Assembly: GCA_021733925.1 (NCBI GenBank)
Contig: JAIPJY010000031.1
Location: forward strand, 1 to 64,000
DNA: 64,000 nucleotides
Direction of reading: 5' to 3'
Source of the DNA: Prosthecobacter sp.
Lineage (GTDB): Bacteria > Verrucomicrobiota > Verrucomicrobiia > Verrucomicrobiales > Verrucomicrobiaceae
Shown: one piece after another, positions 33,107 to 42,698 of the stretch
Layout of the letters: every line of letters starts with the position of its first letter
Position numbering within the stretch: position 1 is the stretch's first letter
Translations under genes and position numbers: made by a program
Notes under the pieces: generated by a model
The model's input: the letters and a program-made list of their open reading frames with translations, nothing else
Database searches by the model: none
Told to the model about the DNA's origin: nothing

Positions 33107-34075
33107 TCATCCCCCCTTTTTGCCATAGCTTCCATCCCCTTGCCGTTCCCACTCCTCCCAAAAGCCATTAGCATTGTTAACAAAAATCTTCGTTATCCCA
33201 CGGGCTGGAAGACTGGGCAGTACATCTGTGGCAAGTGCCCACCTTGGCTGAGCCTCAGCGCCATCTCCAAATTTAGAAAGTTTCAAATTTTTGGAGAGCT
33301 GGAGTCTTTCCGCCGTGCTGAGTGATTTCTGGTTGTCCCAACAGAAAGTCACAGTCATGGCACCGGGTAGGAGCAGCGTGGCTGTCTCCAGAGGTTCCCG
33401 TATTTCATCCTTAAAATAACAGATAAAGCCAACCTGGTTCCACGGCAGGTTGGATCCCAAACACTCAAGCAGACTGGCCTTGTCATCGGCCTGACTGATT
33501 CGAAGTTTGCCAAGGCTATCCAAAAACGCTACGGAATCAAAAAGGGCGCCGTCGCGATGTGCCGGAAGAGCATTCCATTCCACACATGAAGCTTCTCCAT
33601 GCGGCTTTGTCATGTCGGTCCACGGCGATTTCACTTCGCCGGTGAAAACACTTTTTCTATGCGCCTCCACTTCCAGATGCTGGTTGATCACCGCACGCAC
33701 GCTGACTCCCTCGGAATGCTTCAGGTCAATCCCTTGGGGTTGAGTCCAAAGAGTGACGAGGTCGAAATCGAATGTTCTCGTCTCGCCTGGTTTGAGCTCA
33801 TAGGCCAATGCGAAGTTGCGTTTGTAAGATCGCGGTTTGTAGGCTGATTTTCCCGCGGGTATTCCGGTGCGGTCGAGAAATTCGAAATGAAGGGTGTAGT
33901 CGCCCCACGACATACCGCGTTCCCAAAGCCTGACATTGCGAAGGGCATCGGTGTTTTTTATCGTCAGTGTGAGCTTGGGCAGCGCAATCTTTGTAATCGA
34001 AAGCTCCAGGGGAGATGATGCGCGAGCGGTGGCGCTTACAGCACACGCCAAGGCAATGAGAAGAAAGCTTTTCAT
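33107..34075 (-). CDS. Secreted protein of unknown function
   Basis: A 322-aa protein with a clear signal peptide (MKSFLLIALACAVSATARA). The N-terminal half looks like an immunoglobulin-like beta domain (LELSITKIALPKLTLTIKNT, then NVRLWERGMSWGDYTLHFEF, KPGETRTFDFDL). The C-terminal half has a strand-rich region ending in a basic Gly-Lys tail. No family is recognised. Base composition is visibly lower in GC than its neighbours, suggesting recent acquisition. Confidence 0.7.
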   Translation of the reverse strand: MKSFLLIALACAVSATARASSPLELSITKIALPKLTLTIKNTDALRNVRLWERGMSWGDYTLHFEFLDRTGIPAGKSAYKPRSYKRNFALAYELKPGETRTFDFDLVTLWTQPQGIDLKHSEGVSVRAVINQHLEVEAHRKSVFTGEVKSPWTDMTKPHGEASCVEWNALPAHRDGALFDSVAFLDSLGKLRISQADDKASLLECLGSNLPWNQVGFICYFKDEIREPLETATLLLPGAMTVTFCWDNQKSLSTAERLQLSKNLKLSKFGDGAEAQPRWALATDVLPSLPARGITKIFVNNANGFWEEWERQGDGSYGKKGG

Positions 34076-34219
34076 GGGACGAGTACATCCGAATCATGAA
34101 GATATGTCCAGTCAGCAGATTTGAAATAGGCTGCCCCACCGAATCGATTGGGCAGTCCATCCAGTGACGAAATCCAGAATCTGTTTGAGAGCTTGCTGCA
34201 CGGCCCCCGTAGTGAAGTC

Positions 34220-35563
34220 ATGAACAAGCTTATCACTTTCCTGGCGCTGCTGACATTCCCGGCCTTCGGCGAATCCTTGCGGCTGACGACGTTTCGTGCG
34301 GATGTCACGCCGCCGGTGGGTGCGCCGTTGTGCGGTGGGCTGGTGAAGCCGGTGGTGGGGGTGAGCGAGCCGTTGCTGGCGCTGGGGGTGGTGATCCTGA
34401 GCGATGACAGGCCGGTGGTGCTGTGCGCGGTGGACTGGTGTGAGATTCGCGCGGGAGATCATGTGCACTGGCGGGAGGTGCTGGCGCAGGCGGCGGGGAC
34501 GACGCCGGAGCGTGTGGCGGTGCAGAGTCTGCATCAGCACAATGCGCCGTTGGCGGATTCGGCATCGCACCGGCTGCTGGCGGGCTGTGCCTCGCCGCCG
34601 AGCGTGATTGACATCGAATGGGCCGAGCGTGCGCTGAAGGGCGTGGCGGCGAGCCTTGAGGCGGCGCTGAAGAAGGCTGAGCCGGTGACGCATATGGCGC
34701 ATGGCGAGGCGGCGGTGGAGCATGTGGCGTCCAACCGCCGGATCATGGGTGAGGATGGAAAGGTGGCGAAAATGCGCCTGAGCTCGACGAAGGATGCGGC
34801 GCTGCGGGAACTGCCGGAAGGGGTGGTGGATCCGCAGCTGAAGACGATCAGTTTTTGGAATGGCGAGAAGAAGATCGCGGTGTTGCACTACTACGCGACG
34901 CATCCCATGAGCTACTACGGCGACGGCATGGTGACGTCTGACTTTGTGGGCACGGCACGTGAGCGGCGCACGCAGGACGATGGCGTGCCGCATCTGTACT
35001 TCACCGGCTGCGGAGGCAACATCGCGGCGGGCAAATACAATGACGCCAGCAAGGAGTCGCGGGTGCGGCTGGGTGAAAACATCCATGCGGCGATGGTGAA
35101 GTCCGAGCAGCAGATGAAACGACTGCCGCTGACGAAGATCGAGTGGCGTGCGCGTCCGGTGGTGCTGAAGTCGAATCCTGAGTTTCCCGAAGAGCGCATG
35201 CTGAAGGTGTGTGAGAACGCGACGACGGCGGCCTCGACGCGTATCAGCGCCGCGTTTCGTGTGGGCTTCATCCGCCAGAGTGCGGCGGGCGTGCCGATTC
35301 AGTTCACCAGCCTGCATCTGGGAGACGACGTGTGCCTGCTGCATCTGCCGGGCGAAACCTTCATCGAGTATCAGCTCTTTGCGCAGCAGCAGCGCCCCGG
35401 CGGATTTGTTGCCACAGCGAGTTATGGTGACGGTGCGCCGGGCTACATTCCTCTGGAAAAATCCTTCGTCGAAGGCGGCTACGAGCCCACGCAGGCCTTC
35501 GCGGCACCGGAGTCGGAAAAGGTGATGCGGGAGACGATTGTCGAGTTGCTCCGTGCGAAGTGA
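34220..35563 (+). CDS. Neutral/alkaline ceramidase-like secreted protein
   Basis: A 447-aa protein starting at the ATG at 34220, which opens a signal peptide (MNKLITFLALLTFPAFG); the frame upstream is not signal-like. The core matches the N-terminal domain of neutral/alkaline ceramidase-like proteins: RADVTPPVGAPLCGG near 26, VVLCAVDWCEIRAGDH near 67, SLHQHNAPLAD near 102, YYATHPMSYYGDG near 227 and YFTGCGGNIAAGKYND near 258. The conserved His residues (HQHNAP, THP) suit zinc binding. In this group many such proteins lack proven ceramidase activity and may act on other amides or be carbohydrate-related. It ends 19 bp before a YhcH-family gene. Confidence 0.82.
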   Translation: MNKLITFLALLTFPAFGESLRLTTFRADVTPPVGAPLCGGLVKPVVGVSEPLLALGVVILSDDRPVVLCAVDWCEIRAGDHVHWREVLAQAAGTTPERVAVQSLHQHNAPLADSASHRLLAGCASPPSVIDIEWAERALKGVAASLEAALKKAEPVTHMAHGEAAVEHVASNRRIMGEDGKVAKMRLSSTKDAALRELPEGVVDPQLKTISFWNGEKKIAVLHYYATHPMSYYGDGMVTSDFVGTARERRTQDDGVPHLYFTGCGGNIAAGKYNDASKESRVRLGENIHAAMVKSEQQMKRLPLTKIEWRARPVVLKSNPEFPEERMLKVCENATTAASTRISAAFRVGFIRQSAAGVPIQFTSLHLGDDVCLLHLPGETFIEYQLFAQQQRPGGFVATASYGDGAPGYIPLEKSFVEGGYEPTQAFAAPESEKVMRETIVELLRAK

Positions 35564-35582
35564 CTCGGTAACTGTCGGCCTC

Positions 35583-36041
35583 ATGATCCTCGACACTCTC
35601 GATAATTCCGCCCGCTATGAAGCCCTGAATTCGCGTTTTGCGAAGGCCTTTGCGTATCTCCGCACCGTGGACGGCACGCAGCCGCTGGGCCGTTTTGATC
35701 TCGACGGGGATCAGTGCTTTGCGTTGGTGCAGACATATGAGACGAAACTGATGGAGAAGGCGAAGTTTGAGGCGCACCGGAAGTACATTGACGTGCAATT
35801 CATTTACAGCGGACGGGAAACGATCCTCTGGGCTCCGCTGGCGTCGATGCAGGAGGAGACGATGGCCTACAACGAGGAAAAAGAGGCCGCGCTGTGGAAA
35901 CTGATCCCTGATGTGACGCCGCTGCACCTGAGCGGCGGGCATTTTGCGATTTTGTATCCGGAGGACGCGCATGCGCCGTGCATCGAGTGGGACAAGCCGG
36001 AGCAGGTGTTCAAAGTGGTGGTGAAAGTGGCGGTGGAGTAA
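35583..36041 (+). CDS. YhcH/YjgK/YiaL (NanQ/EbgC-like) family protein
   Basis: A 152-aa cupin-like protein starting at the ATG at 35583 (MILDTLDN). The family signature FEAHRKYIDVQFIYSGRETI (about 58-77) contains the His and Glu that bind metal, followed by YNEEKEAALW and GHFAILYPEDAHAPCIEW. Members include NanQ (N-acetylneuraminate anomerase) and the beta-galactosidase-associated EbgC. It may open or anomerise a sugar taken up by the cell. Nearby genes include a sialidase-like protein (50311) and sugar-acid-type transporters, which would fit. Confidence 0.88.
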   Translation: MILDTLDNSARYEALNSRFAKAFAYLRTVDGTQPLGRFDLDGDQCFALVQTYETKLMEKAKFEAHRKYIDVQFIYSGRETILWAPLASMQEETMAYNEEKEAALWKLIPDVTPLHLSGGHFAILYPEDAHAPCIEWDKPEQVFKVVVKVAVE

Positions 36042-36088
36042 TCCGCCGCAAAAACGGGCGTACTGGGGGCGTAGGTTTGTCCCCCCTG

Positions 36089-38701
36089 ATGAAGCTGACA
36101 CCTGCTGTTCTCTTTTGCTCCCTCGCCGTGACCGTCCGCGGCGCGGAGCGCCTGCTCACGTTTGAAAAGGACGTGCGGCCCATCGTGAAGGCGCATTGCA
36201 CGCACTGTCACGGCGAAGAGGAAAAGCCCGAAGGCGGGGTGGATCTGCGGCTGCGGCGCTTTATGGACCTGAAGCTTGAGAGCGGCAGCCATGTCGTCGT
36301 GGCGGGGCAACCGGCGCAGAGCGAACTGGTGCGCCTGATCAAAAGCGGGGAGATGCCGAAGAAGGGCAAGCAGGTGTCCGAGAAGGATCTGGCGGTCATT
36401 GAGAAATGGATCGCCCAAGGAGCAAAGACCGCGCGGCCCGAGCCGCTGGCGCTGGCCCCCGGACCGATGATTTCGGATGATGACCGCGAGTACTGGGCCT
36501 TTCAGCCGGTGAAACGCCCTGCGGTGCCCAGACAGGTGGATGCGAAGCAGGTGCGCACTCCGGTGGATGCTTTTCTGCTGAAGTCGATGGCGGACAAGGG
36601 GCTCAGCTTTGCGCCAGAGGCCGACCGTAGAACTTTGATCCGCCGCGTGTCACTTGACCTCACGGGACTGCTGCCGACGCCGGAAGAGGTGCAGGCGTTT
36701 GTGAATGACAAATCGCCGCTGGCTTATGAGCAGCTGGTGGAGCGCCTGCTGGCCTCGAAAAACTACGGCGAGCGCTGGGCGCGGCATTGGCTGGATGTGG
36801 TGGGCTACGCGGACTCCAACGGCTATTCGGAGGCCGACTCGGTGCGGCCGCAGGCGTGGCGTTATCGTGATTACGTGATCCGTGCAATGAACGCGGACAA
36901 ACCCTGGGATGAATTCATTCAGGAGCAGTTGGCGGGGGACGAGCTCGCCGGTGCGACACATGCGGACTTCCAGCAGGCGGTGCTCGATCCGCATCGTACG
37001 GATCAGCTCATTGCCACCGCGTTCCTGCGCATGGCGCCTGATGGCACGGGCGATGCGCCTGATGATGCAAAGCTCGCGAAAAACCAGGTCATTGCCGAGC
37101 AGATGAAGGTCACCACCTCGTCGTTGATGGCCATGACGGTGGCGTGCGCGCAGTGCCATGATCATCGCTACGATCCGATTACACAGGCCGATTACTACCG
37201 CCTGCGTGCCGTGTTTGATCCGGCCTACAACTGGGAGGCGTGGCGCGCACCGGCGCAGCGTTTGTACTCGCTTTACTCGCCGGAAGAGCGCGCCAAGGCG
37301 GCGGAGATTGAAGTCAAAGCCAAGGAGATCGAGGTCGAGGCGCGTGCGATGAGCAAAAAATTCCTCGATGAGATTTTCGAGGTCGAGATCAAGAAGGTGC
37401 CCGAGGCTGAGCAGGCGGCCTTCCGCATCGCCCGCGACACGCCGAAGGACAAACAGACGCCGGAGCAGAAGGCGCTCATCAAAAAGTATCCCTCCGCGCT
37501 CGCGACTTACTCGCTCGATCTCTACGACAAGAAGAAGCAGGACATCGTGGATGCGAAGATGGCCGAGGCCAAAAAGCTGCGGGACACGAAGCCGGCGGAA
37601 GGCTTTGTGATGGCGCTGATGGAAGTGAAGGGGCAGGTGCCTGTGACCAAGCTTTTCAATCGTGGCGATCATGATCAGCCGAAGCAGGCTTTGACGCCCG
37701 GTGAGTTGAGTGTCCTCGCCAGTCCGCAGATCGAGCCTTTCAAACCAGTGCCGGTGAGCAGCGGGTCCAGCGGGCGTCGCCTTGCCTATGCGCAGTGGCT
37801 CACCAGTGGCAAACATCCGCTGACGGCGCGGGTGCTGGTGAACCGGTTTTGGATGAATCACATGGGGCGTGGCATCGTGAACACACCGGGTGATTTCGGT
37901 CGTCAGGGCGAGCTGCCCACGCATCCGGAGCTGCTCGACTATCTCTCCGACGAGTTCGTGAAGAGCGGCTGGAAGCTGAAGTCACTGCATCGTCTGATCC
38001 TGCTGAGCAGCGCCTACCGGCAGTCGTCGGTGAACAACGCCTCAATGCACAGCGACCCCGAAAACAGATTCTATGCGCGGTTCAAACTGCGCCGCATCGA
38101 TGCTGAGACGCTGCGCGACTCCTTGCTGGCCGTGACCGGCACGCTGGTGCAGTCGAGCTACGGACCGCCCAGCGGCATTGGTCGTGACCCACAGGGGCGC
38201 GTGGTCACGGGCATCGACAAAGGCACGATCACGCTAAACAAGGTTGATCCCGGCGGTGCGGACGATTTCCGCCGCTCCATCTACGTGCAGGTGCGCCGCA
38301 GCAAGCCCGTCACGGTGCTCGACACCTTTGATGCGCCGATCATGACGCCCAACTGCGAACTGCGCGCGCAAACCACCGTCGCTCCACAGTCCCTGCTGCT
38401 CATGAACGACACCTTCGTGCTCGACAGCTCGCTCCGCCTTGCCGATCGCCTGGAGGCTGCGGCGCCGGGTAACCGTGCCGAGCAGATCAAGCGCGCCTGG
38501 GAACTTCTCTTTGGCAAACCGGCGACCCAGGCTGATGTCGCTCGTGGCATCGCTTATCTGGATGAGCAGACGAAGGCGCTGACTCAATACCACCACGACA
38601 TCCAGCACGCGAAAGGCGTCGTGCCCAATCCGCCGCAGGAGGCCATGGCCAGCCTGTGCCAGATCCTTTGCAGCTCAAACCGTTTCCTCTACGTCGAATG
38701 A
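36089..38701 (+). CDS. PSD1 cytochrome (copy 2)
   Basis: An 870-aa exported protein. The ATG at 36089 begins the signal peptide (MKLTPAVLFCSLAVTVRG). PSCyt1 has CTHCH (C37, C40, H41). DUF1549 (about 180-385) has RRVSLDLTGLLPTPEEVQAF, NYGERWARHWLDVVGYADSN and the second site CAQCH (C353, C356, H357). The variable slot (about 394-507) holds a highly charged helical, Lys/Glu-rich segment. DUF1553 (about 540-870) has ARVLVNRFWMNHMGRGIV, LHRLILLSSAYRQSS and FKLRRIDAETLRDSLLAVTG. It overlaps its DUF1501 partner by 4 nt. Periplasmic redox function on complex substrates is presumed, not shown. Confidence 0.92.
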   Translation: MKLTPAVLFCSLAVTVRGAERLLTFEKDVRPIVKAHCTHCHGEEEKPEGGVDLRLRRFMDLKLESGSHVVVAGQPAQSELVRLIKSGEMPKKGKQVSEKDLAVIEKWIAQGAKTARPEPLALAPGPMISDDDREYWAFQPVKRPAVPRQVDAKQVRTPVDAFLLKSMADKGLSFAPEADRRTLIRRVSLDLTGLLPTPEEVQAFVNDKSPLAYEQLVERLLASKNYGERWARHWLDVVGYADSNGYSEADSVRPQAWRYRDYVIRAMNADKPWDEFIQEQLAGDELAGATHADFQQAVLDPHRTDQLIATAFLRMAPDGTGDAPDDAKLAKNQVIAEQMKVTTSSLMAMTVACAQCHDHRYDPITQADYYRLRAVFDPAYNWEAWRAPAQRLYSLYSPEERAKAAEIEVKAKEIEVEARAMSKKFLDEIFEVEIKKVPEAEQAAFRIARDTPKDKQTPEQKALIKKYPSALATYSLDLYDKKKQDIVDAKMAEAKKLRDTKPAEGFVMALMEVKGQVPVTKLFNRGDHDQPKQALTPGELSVLASPQIEPFKPVPVSSGSSGRRLAYAQWLTSGKHPLTARVLVNRFWMNHMGRGIVNTPGDFGRQGELPTHPELLDYLSDEFVKSGWKLKSLHRLILLSSAYRQSSVNNASMHSDPENRFYARFKLRRIDAETLRDSLLAVTGTLVQSSYGPPSGIGRDPQGRVVTGIDKGTITLNKVDPGGADDFRRSIYVQVRRSKPVTVLDTFDAPIMTPNCELRAQTTVAPQSLLLMNDTFVLDSSLRLADRLEAAAPGNRAEQIKRAWELLFGKPATQADVARGIAYLDEQTKALTQYHHDIQHAKGVVPNPPQEAMASLCQILCSSNRFLYVE

Positions 38702-40149
38702 ACCGTCCCAAGCTCTGCTCCCGCCGTCACTTCCTGCATGCCAATGGCTACAGCCTTGGCACGCTGGCCCTTGCCTCGCTGCTGGAGCGCGATGGTTTGC
38801 TCGCCGCACCCGTGAAGCCGGAGAGTGTCACCGGGGAGATACGCTACGATCTGAATCCGAAGAAGCCACACTTTGAGCCGCAGGCGAAGGCGATGATCTC
38901 GATGTTCATGATGGGTGGGCCGTCGCAGATGGACCTGTTTGATCCGAAGCCGATGCTCACGAAGTACGACGGGCAGAAGTTTCCCGGTGAGATCAAGTAT
39001 GACAACCTCGCGCAGGCTTCATCGAAATGCTTTGGCTCGCCGTGGAAGTTTGCGAAGCATGGCGAGTGCGGCATGGAGATCAGCGAGCTGCTGCCGAACC
39101 TGAGCAAGGTGGTGGACGAGATCACGCTGATCCGCTCAATGACCTCCGGTGTGAGCAATCACGCGCAGGGTCTGTATGCGATGAACGGGGGCCGTGTCAC
39201 TGCCGGGCGTCCGGCACTGGGCTCGTGGCTGACCTATGGTCTGGGCAGTGAGACGGATGAACTGCCCGCCTACATGGTGCTCTCACATCCCGGTGGACTG
39301 CCTACCTTCAGCGGCGAGCACTTCACCAATGGCTGGCTGCCCTCGCTGTTTCAGGGCACGCTCGTGCGCGCCGCCGAGCCGCGCATTCTGAATCTTGATC
39401 CGCCGCCTTCGCTCTCCGGTGCGCCGCAGCAGCGTCAGCTGGATCTGCTGAAGGCCTTCAACGAGGACCATCTCGCGCTGCATCCTGGGGAGCTCGATCT
39501 GCAGGCGCGCATATCCAGCTATGAACTCGCGGCCAAGATGCAGGTGGCCGCGAAAGAGGCGCTCGATATTTCGAAGGAGCCTGAGTACGTCAAAAAGCTC
39601 TACGGCGTCGATAATCCGATCACCAAAGACTACGCCACGCGCTGCATCATTGCGCGGCGGCTCGTCGAGCGCGGTGTGCGCTACGTGCAGGTGCTGAATG
39701 CGGGCCAGTCATGGGACCAGCACGGTTCGCTCATCACGGCGCTGCCCAAGAATTGCCAGGCCACCGATCAGCCGAGTGCCGCGCTGCTCATTGATCTCAA
39801 GCAGCGCGGATTGCTCGACAGCACCGTCGTCCACTGGGGCGGCGAAATGGGCCGTCTGCCCGTGCTGCAAAACGATGCGGGCCGCGAGAAGTGGGGCCGC
39901 GACCACAACACCTACGGCTTCAGCATGTGGATGGCCGGCGGCGGCTTCAAGAAAGGCTACGTCCACGGCGAGACGGATGAATTTGGCCACAAGGCCGTCA
40001 TCGACGAAGTGAAGCATTATGACTACCACGCCACGCTGCTGAAGACCTTTGGTCTCGACCACACCAAGCTGACCTACAAGCGCAACGGCCTCGCCGCCTC
40101 GCTCACGGATAATCAGGGTGCGAAGGTGGTGGATGAGCTGCTGGCCTAA
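38698..40149 (+). CDS. DUF1501 Tat-exported protein (partner of PSD1 copy 2)
   Basis: A 483-aa protein starting at the ATG at 38698, inside the PSD1 stop region, with the Tat motif CSRRHFLHANG (residues 7-17). DUF1501 landmarks: MISMFMMGGPSQMDLFDPKP near 64, SGVSNHAQGLYAMNGGR near 150, VVHWGGEMGRLPVLQND near 379, GRDHNTYGFSMWMAGGGFKK near 399 and DYHATLLKTFGLDHTKL near 441. It is translationally coupled to PSD1, as usual. Confidence 0.92.
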   Translation: MNRPKLCSRRHFLHANGYSLGTLALASLLERDGLLAAPVKPESVTGEIRYDLNPKKPHFEPQAKAMISMFMMGGPSQMDLFDPKPMLTKYDGQKFPGEIKYDNLAQASSKCFGSPWKFAKHGECGMEISELLPNLSKVVDEITLIRSMTSGVSNHAQGLYAMNGGRVTAGRPALGSWLTYGLGSETDELPAYMVLSHPGGLPTFSGEHFTNGWLPSLFQGTLVRAAEPRILNLDPPPSLSGAPQQRQLDLLKAFNEDHLALHPGELDLQARISSYELAAKMQVAAKEALDISKEPEYVKKLYGVDNPITKDYATRCIIARRLVERGVRYVQVLNAGQSWDQHGSLITALPKNCQATDQPSAALLIDLKQRGLLDSTVVHWGGEMGRLPVLQNDAGREKWGRDHNTYGFSMWMAGGGFKKGYVHGETDEFGHKAVIDEVKHYDYHATLLKTFGLDHTKLTYKRNGLAASLTDNQGAKVVDELLA

Positions 40150-40173
40150 TGTTTCGATCTGCGCGCACCTGAC

Positions 40174-41436
40174 ATGACCGCCGCCGCTGCTCCGAATCCA
40201 CTGCATCGGTCGGCGGCGTGGAAGTGGACGATCTGCGGCCTGCTGCTGCTTGCCTCGGCGATCAACTACATGGACCGCCAGACGCTGGCGAATGCGGCGG
40301 TGCGCATCACCAAGGAGTTTCAGCTGTCGCAGGAGCAGTATGGCCACATCGAGGCGGTGTTTGCCTATGCGTTTGCGGCGGGGTCCCTTGTGTTCGGGTG
40401 GCTGGCGGATCGTTTTTCCGTGCGCTGGCTTTATGCCATCGTGCTGACGATGTGGTCGCTGGCCGGACTGGCAACGGGCTTTGTACACAACGAGCAGGAA
40501 CTGCTGTGGTGCCGCATGGCGCTCGGTTTTTTTGAGGCCGGTCACTGGCCCTGTGGCATTCGCACCACGCGGGCGCTGCTGGATGCGCGGGAGCGCTCGT
40601 TCGGCAACAGCGTGCTGCAAAGCGGAACCTCCGTTGGGGCGATCATCACACCGCTGATCATGAGCGGCCTCATGACGGCCGAGCTCGGGAGCTGGCGCAC
40701 GGCGTTTCAAGTCGTCGGCATCACCGGCTTTGGCTGGCTGGTGCTGTGGTTTGCACTCGTGCGCAAGGCGGATCTGCCTGCGCCGGTTCGTTTGAGTGAG
40801 AGCTCGGACAAAAGCGATGGTGCCAGTCTGTGGAGTCTCATCCTCAGCCGCCGCATGATCATCATCTTTGCGGTTATCGCCGGGATTAATACCACGTGGC
40901 AGATCCTGCGTGCATGGCTGCCCAAGATTTTGCAGGAAGGCCGGGGCTACTCGGAGGCGGAGACGCTCTGGTTCACCTCGGCATGGTATGTCGCCACGGA
41001 CGTCGGCTGTCTCGGTGCGGGGGCTCTCGCCGTGTGGCTGGGGCGGCGCAAGCTGTCAGTGCATGCCGCACGTGTGATTGTCTTTGCCGGCTGCGGGGCC
41101 TTGTGTGCCTCCTGCGGGCTCACGCCGTGGCTTGAGCATGGCTGGGTACTCCTCACGGTGTTCATGCTCGCGGGTGCCGGGGCGTTGGGAGTGTTTCCGC
41201 TGTATCATGCTTTCACGCAGGATCTCTCGGGACGGCATCAGGGCAAGATCACTGGCATTGCCGGAGTGGTGGCGTGGGTGCTGCCGGCGGAGGCACAGCA
41301 GTTCTTTGGCAGGCTCGCGGATCGCACTCACTCGTTTGATCAGGGGCTGATGCTGGCCTCATGCCTGCCTCTCATCGCGGTGCTGCCGCTGTGGCTGTTT
41401 TGGGAAAACAAATCTGAACGCACCTCCTCCTCATGA
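40174..41436 (+). CDS. MFS transporter (hexuronate/sugar-acid type)
   Basis: A 420-aa anion:cation-symporter-type MFS protein with about 12 helices. It has the start-of-family motif INYMDRQTLANAAVRITKEF (about 29-48), GWLADRFSVRWLYAIV (about 74) and RMALGFFEAGHWPCGIRTTR (about 112). The family imports hexuronates, galactarate or related acids. It lies 24 bp after the DUF1501 gene and overlaps the next gene by 4 nt, so it likely imports the product of the PSD1/DUF1501 system. The substrate is inferred only. Confidence 0.88.
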   Translation: MTAAAAPNPLHRSAAWKWTICGLLLLASAINYMDRQTLANAAVRITKEFQLSQEQYGHIEAVFAYAFAAGSLVFGWLADRFSVRWLYAIVLTMWSLAGLATGFVHNEQELLWCRMALGFFEAGHWPCGIRTTRALLDARERSFGNSVLQSGTSVGAIITPLIMSGLMTAELGSWRTAFQVVGITGFGWLVLWFALVRKADLPAPVRLSESSDKSDGASLWSLILSRRMIIIFAVIAGINTTWQILRAWLPKILQEGRGYSEAETLWFTSAWYVATDVGCLGAGALAVWLGRRKLSVHAARVIVFAGCGALCASCGLTPWLEHGWVLLTVFMLAGAGALGVFPLYHAFTQDLSGRHQGKITGIAGVVAWVLPAEAQQFFGRLADRTHSFDQGLMLASCLPLIAVLPLWLFWENKSERTSSS

Positions 41437-42689
41437 GCTCATCATCCTGGACCCGCCGCTCCTTCCTCATGGCCAGTGCTGCTGCTGCTGCCACGGCCCA
41501 TGCCGCACCTGCGCCAGCACGCAAAAAGGTCGCGCTGATCGCGACGGTGATGTTCAAGAACTCGCATGCGATGCATTTCGTGGACCGGCTTGCCATGGGC
41601 TACGTCTGGGCCGGACAGTGGCTGCCACCGCAGACGGATCTGGTGTCTCTGTACATCGCGCAGTTTCCGGAGACCGATCTCGCGCGGGGGCGTTCGGAGC
41701 GCTACCACATTCCGATCTATCCCAGCATCGCCGAGGCGCTCACGCAGGGAACTGGCAAGCTCGCGGTCGATGGTGTCGTCCTCATTGGTGAGCACGGCGA
41801 CTACCCTGAGAATGAGAAAGGGCAGACGCTGTATCCGCGCTACGAGTTCTTCAAAGAAATCGTGAAGGTCTTCGAGGCCAGCGGTCGCAGCGTGCCTGTC
41901 TTCAACGATAAACATCTCTCCACTGAATGGAGCAAATGCACCGAGATGGTCGCGGATGCGAAACGCCTTGGCTTTCCCTTTCTCGCCGGGTCCTCATTGC
42001 CCGTGACACGTCGTCTGCCTGCGGTGGATCTGCCGTGGGGCACGCCGCTGGCGGAGAGCGTGGCCGTCGGCTACGGTGGCGTCGAGAAATACGATTTTCA
42101 CGGTCTCGAAACTGCGCAGTGCATGTCCGAGCGCCGTCGTGGTGGCGAGGTCGGAATCAAGAGCGTGCGCGCTCTGCGTGGAGAAAAGATGTGGGAGCAT
42201 GCCGCCACGCGGAAGCAGACGCAGCGTCTGCTCGGCGCAGCGCTCACTCGCAGCCACACCTGGCCTGTCGAGGGCTACCCTCTGGAGCCCGTCAGCTTTG
42301 ACTGGGCGCGCAAGACCTTCCCCGACGCCTACGCCTACTTCATCGAACATCTCGACGGCTTCCACACCACGCTCTTCATGCTGTCCGTGCGCGACTTCAA
42401 CTACGCCGGCCTCAACAGCGAAACCGGCGAGATCACCTCCTGCCAGATGTTCCTGCCCATGCCGGGCTCCAGTTCGACTACCGCCGACTTTTTCAATCCG
42501 CTCGTCCATCACATCGAAGACATGATCCTGAACAACCGTGCGCCCTATCCCGTGGAGCGCACGCTGCTCACTTCCGGCATGCTCATCGCTGCGATCGAGT
42601 CGCTGTACCGCAAGGGCGTGGCCATCCAGACACCGGAGCTGGCGGTGGCTTACACGGCGCCGAAGGAGTCGTTGTACTGGCGCGAGTGA
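41433..42689 (+). CDS. Tat-exported protein of unknown function
   Basis: A 418-aa protein with a twin-arginine signal (WTRRSFLMASAAAAATA, residues 6-22). The body has no family I can name: it has a Rossmann-like start (KKVALIATVMFKNSHAMHF), VDGVVLIGEHGDYPENEKGQ near 105, YEFFKEIVKVFEASGRSVPV near 128, a C-terminal region with HTTLFMLSVRDFNYAG near 312, and a final helix LLTSGMLIAAIESLYRKG. It overlaps the MFS gene start-to-stop (ATGA), so it is the last gene of the PSD1-DUF1501-MFS operon and a candidate enzyme for the imported or exported substrate. Confidence 0.72.
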   Translation: MSSSSWTRRSFLMASAAAAATAHAAPAPARKKVALIATVMFKNSHAMHFVDRLAMGYVWAGQWLPPQTDLVSLYIAQFPETDLARGRSERYHIPIYPSIAEALTQGTGKLAVDGVVLIGEHGDYPENEKGQTLYPRYEFFKEIVKVFEASGRSVPVFNDKHLSTEWSKCTEMVADAKRLGFPFLAGSSLPVTRRLPAVDLPWGTPLAESVAVGYGGVEKYDFHGLETAQCMSERRRGGEVGIKSVRALRGEKMWEHAATRKQTQRLLGAALTRSHTWPVEGYPLEPVSFDWARKTFPDAYAYFIEHLDGFHTTLFMLSVRDFNYAGLNSETGEITSCQMFLPMPGSSSTTADFFNPLVHHIEDMILNNRAPYPVERTLLTSGMLIAAIESLYRKGVAIQTPELAVAYTAPKESLYWRE

Positions 42690-42698
42690 TCGACCAGA

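Noticed and set aside
34112-35596. 494-aa minus-strand frame
   Set aside because: Antisense to the ceramidase-like gene, which has a signal peptide and conserved family motifs; the antisense protein is His/Arg-rich without motifs.
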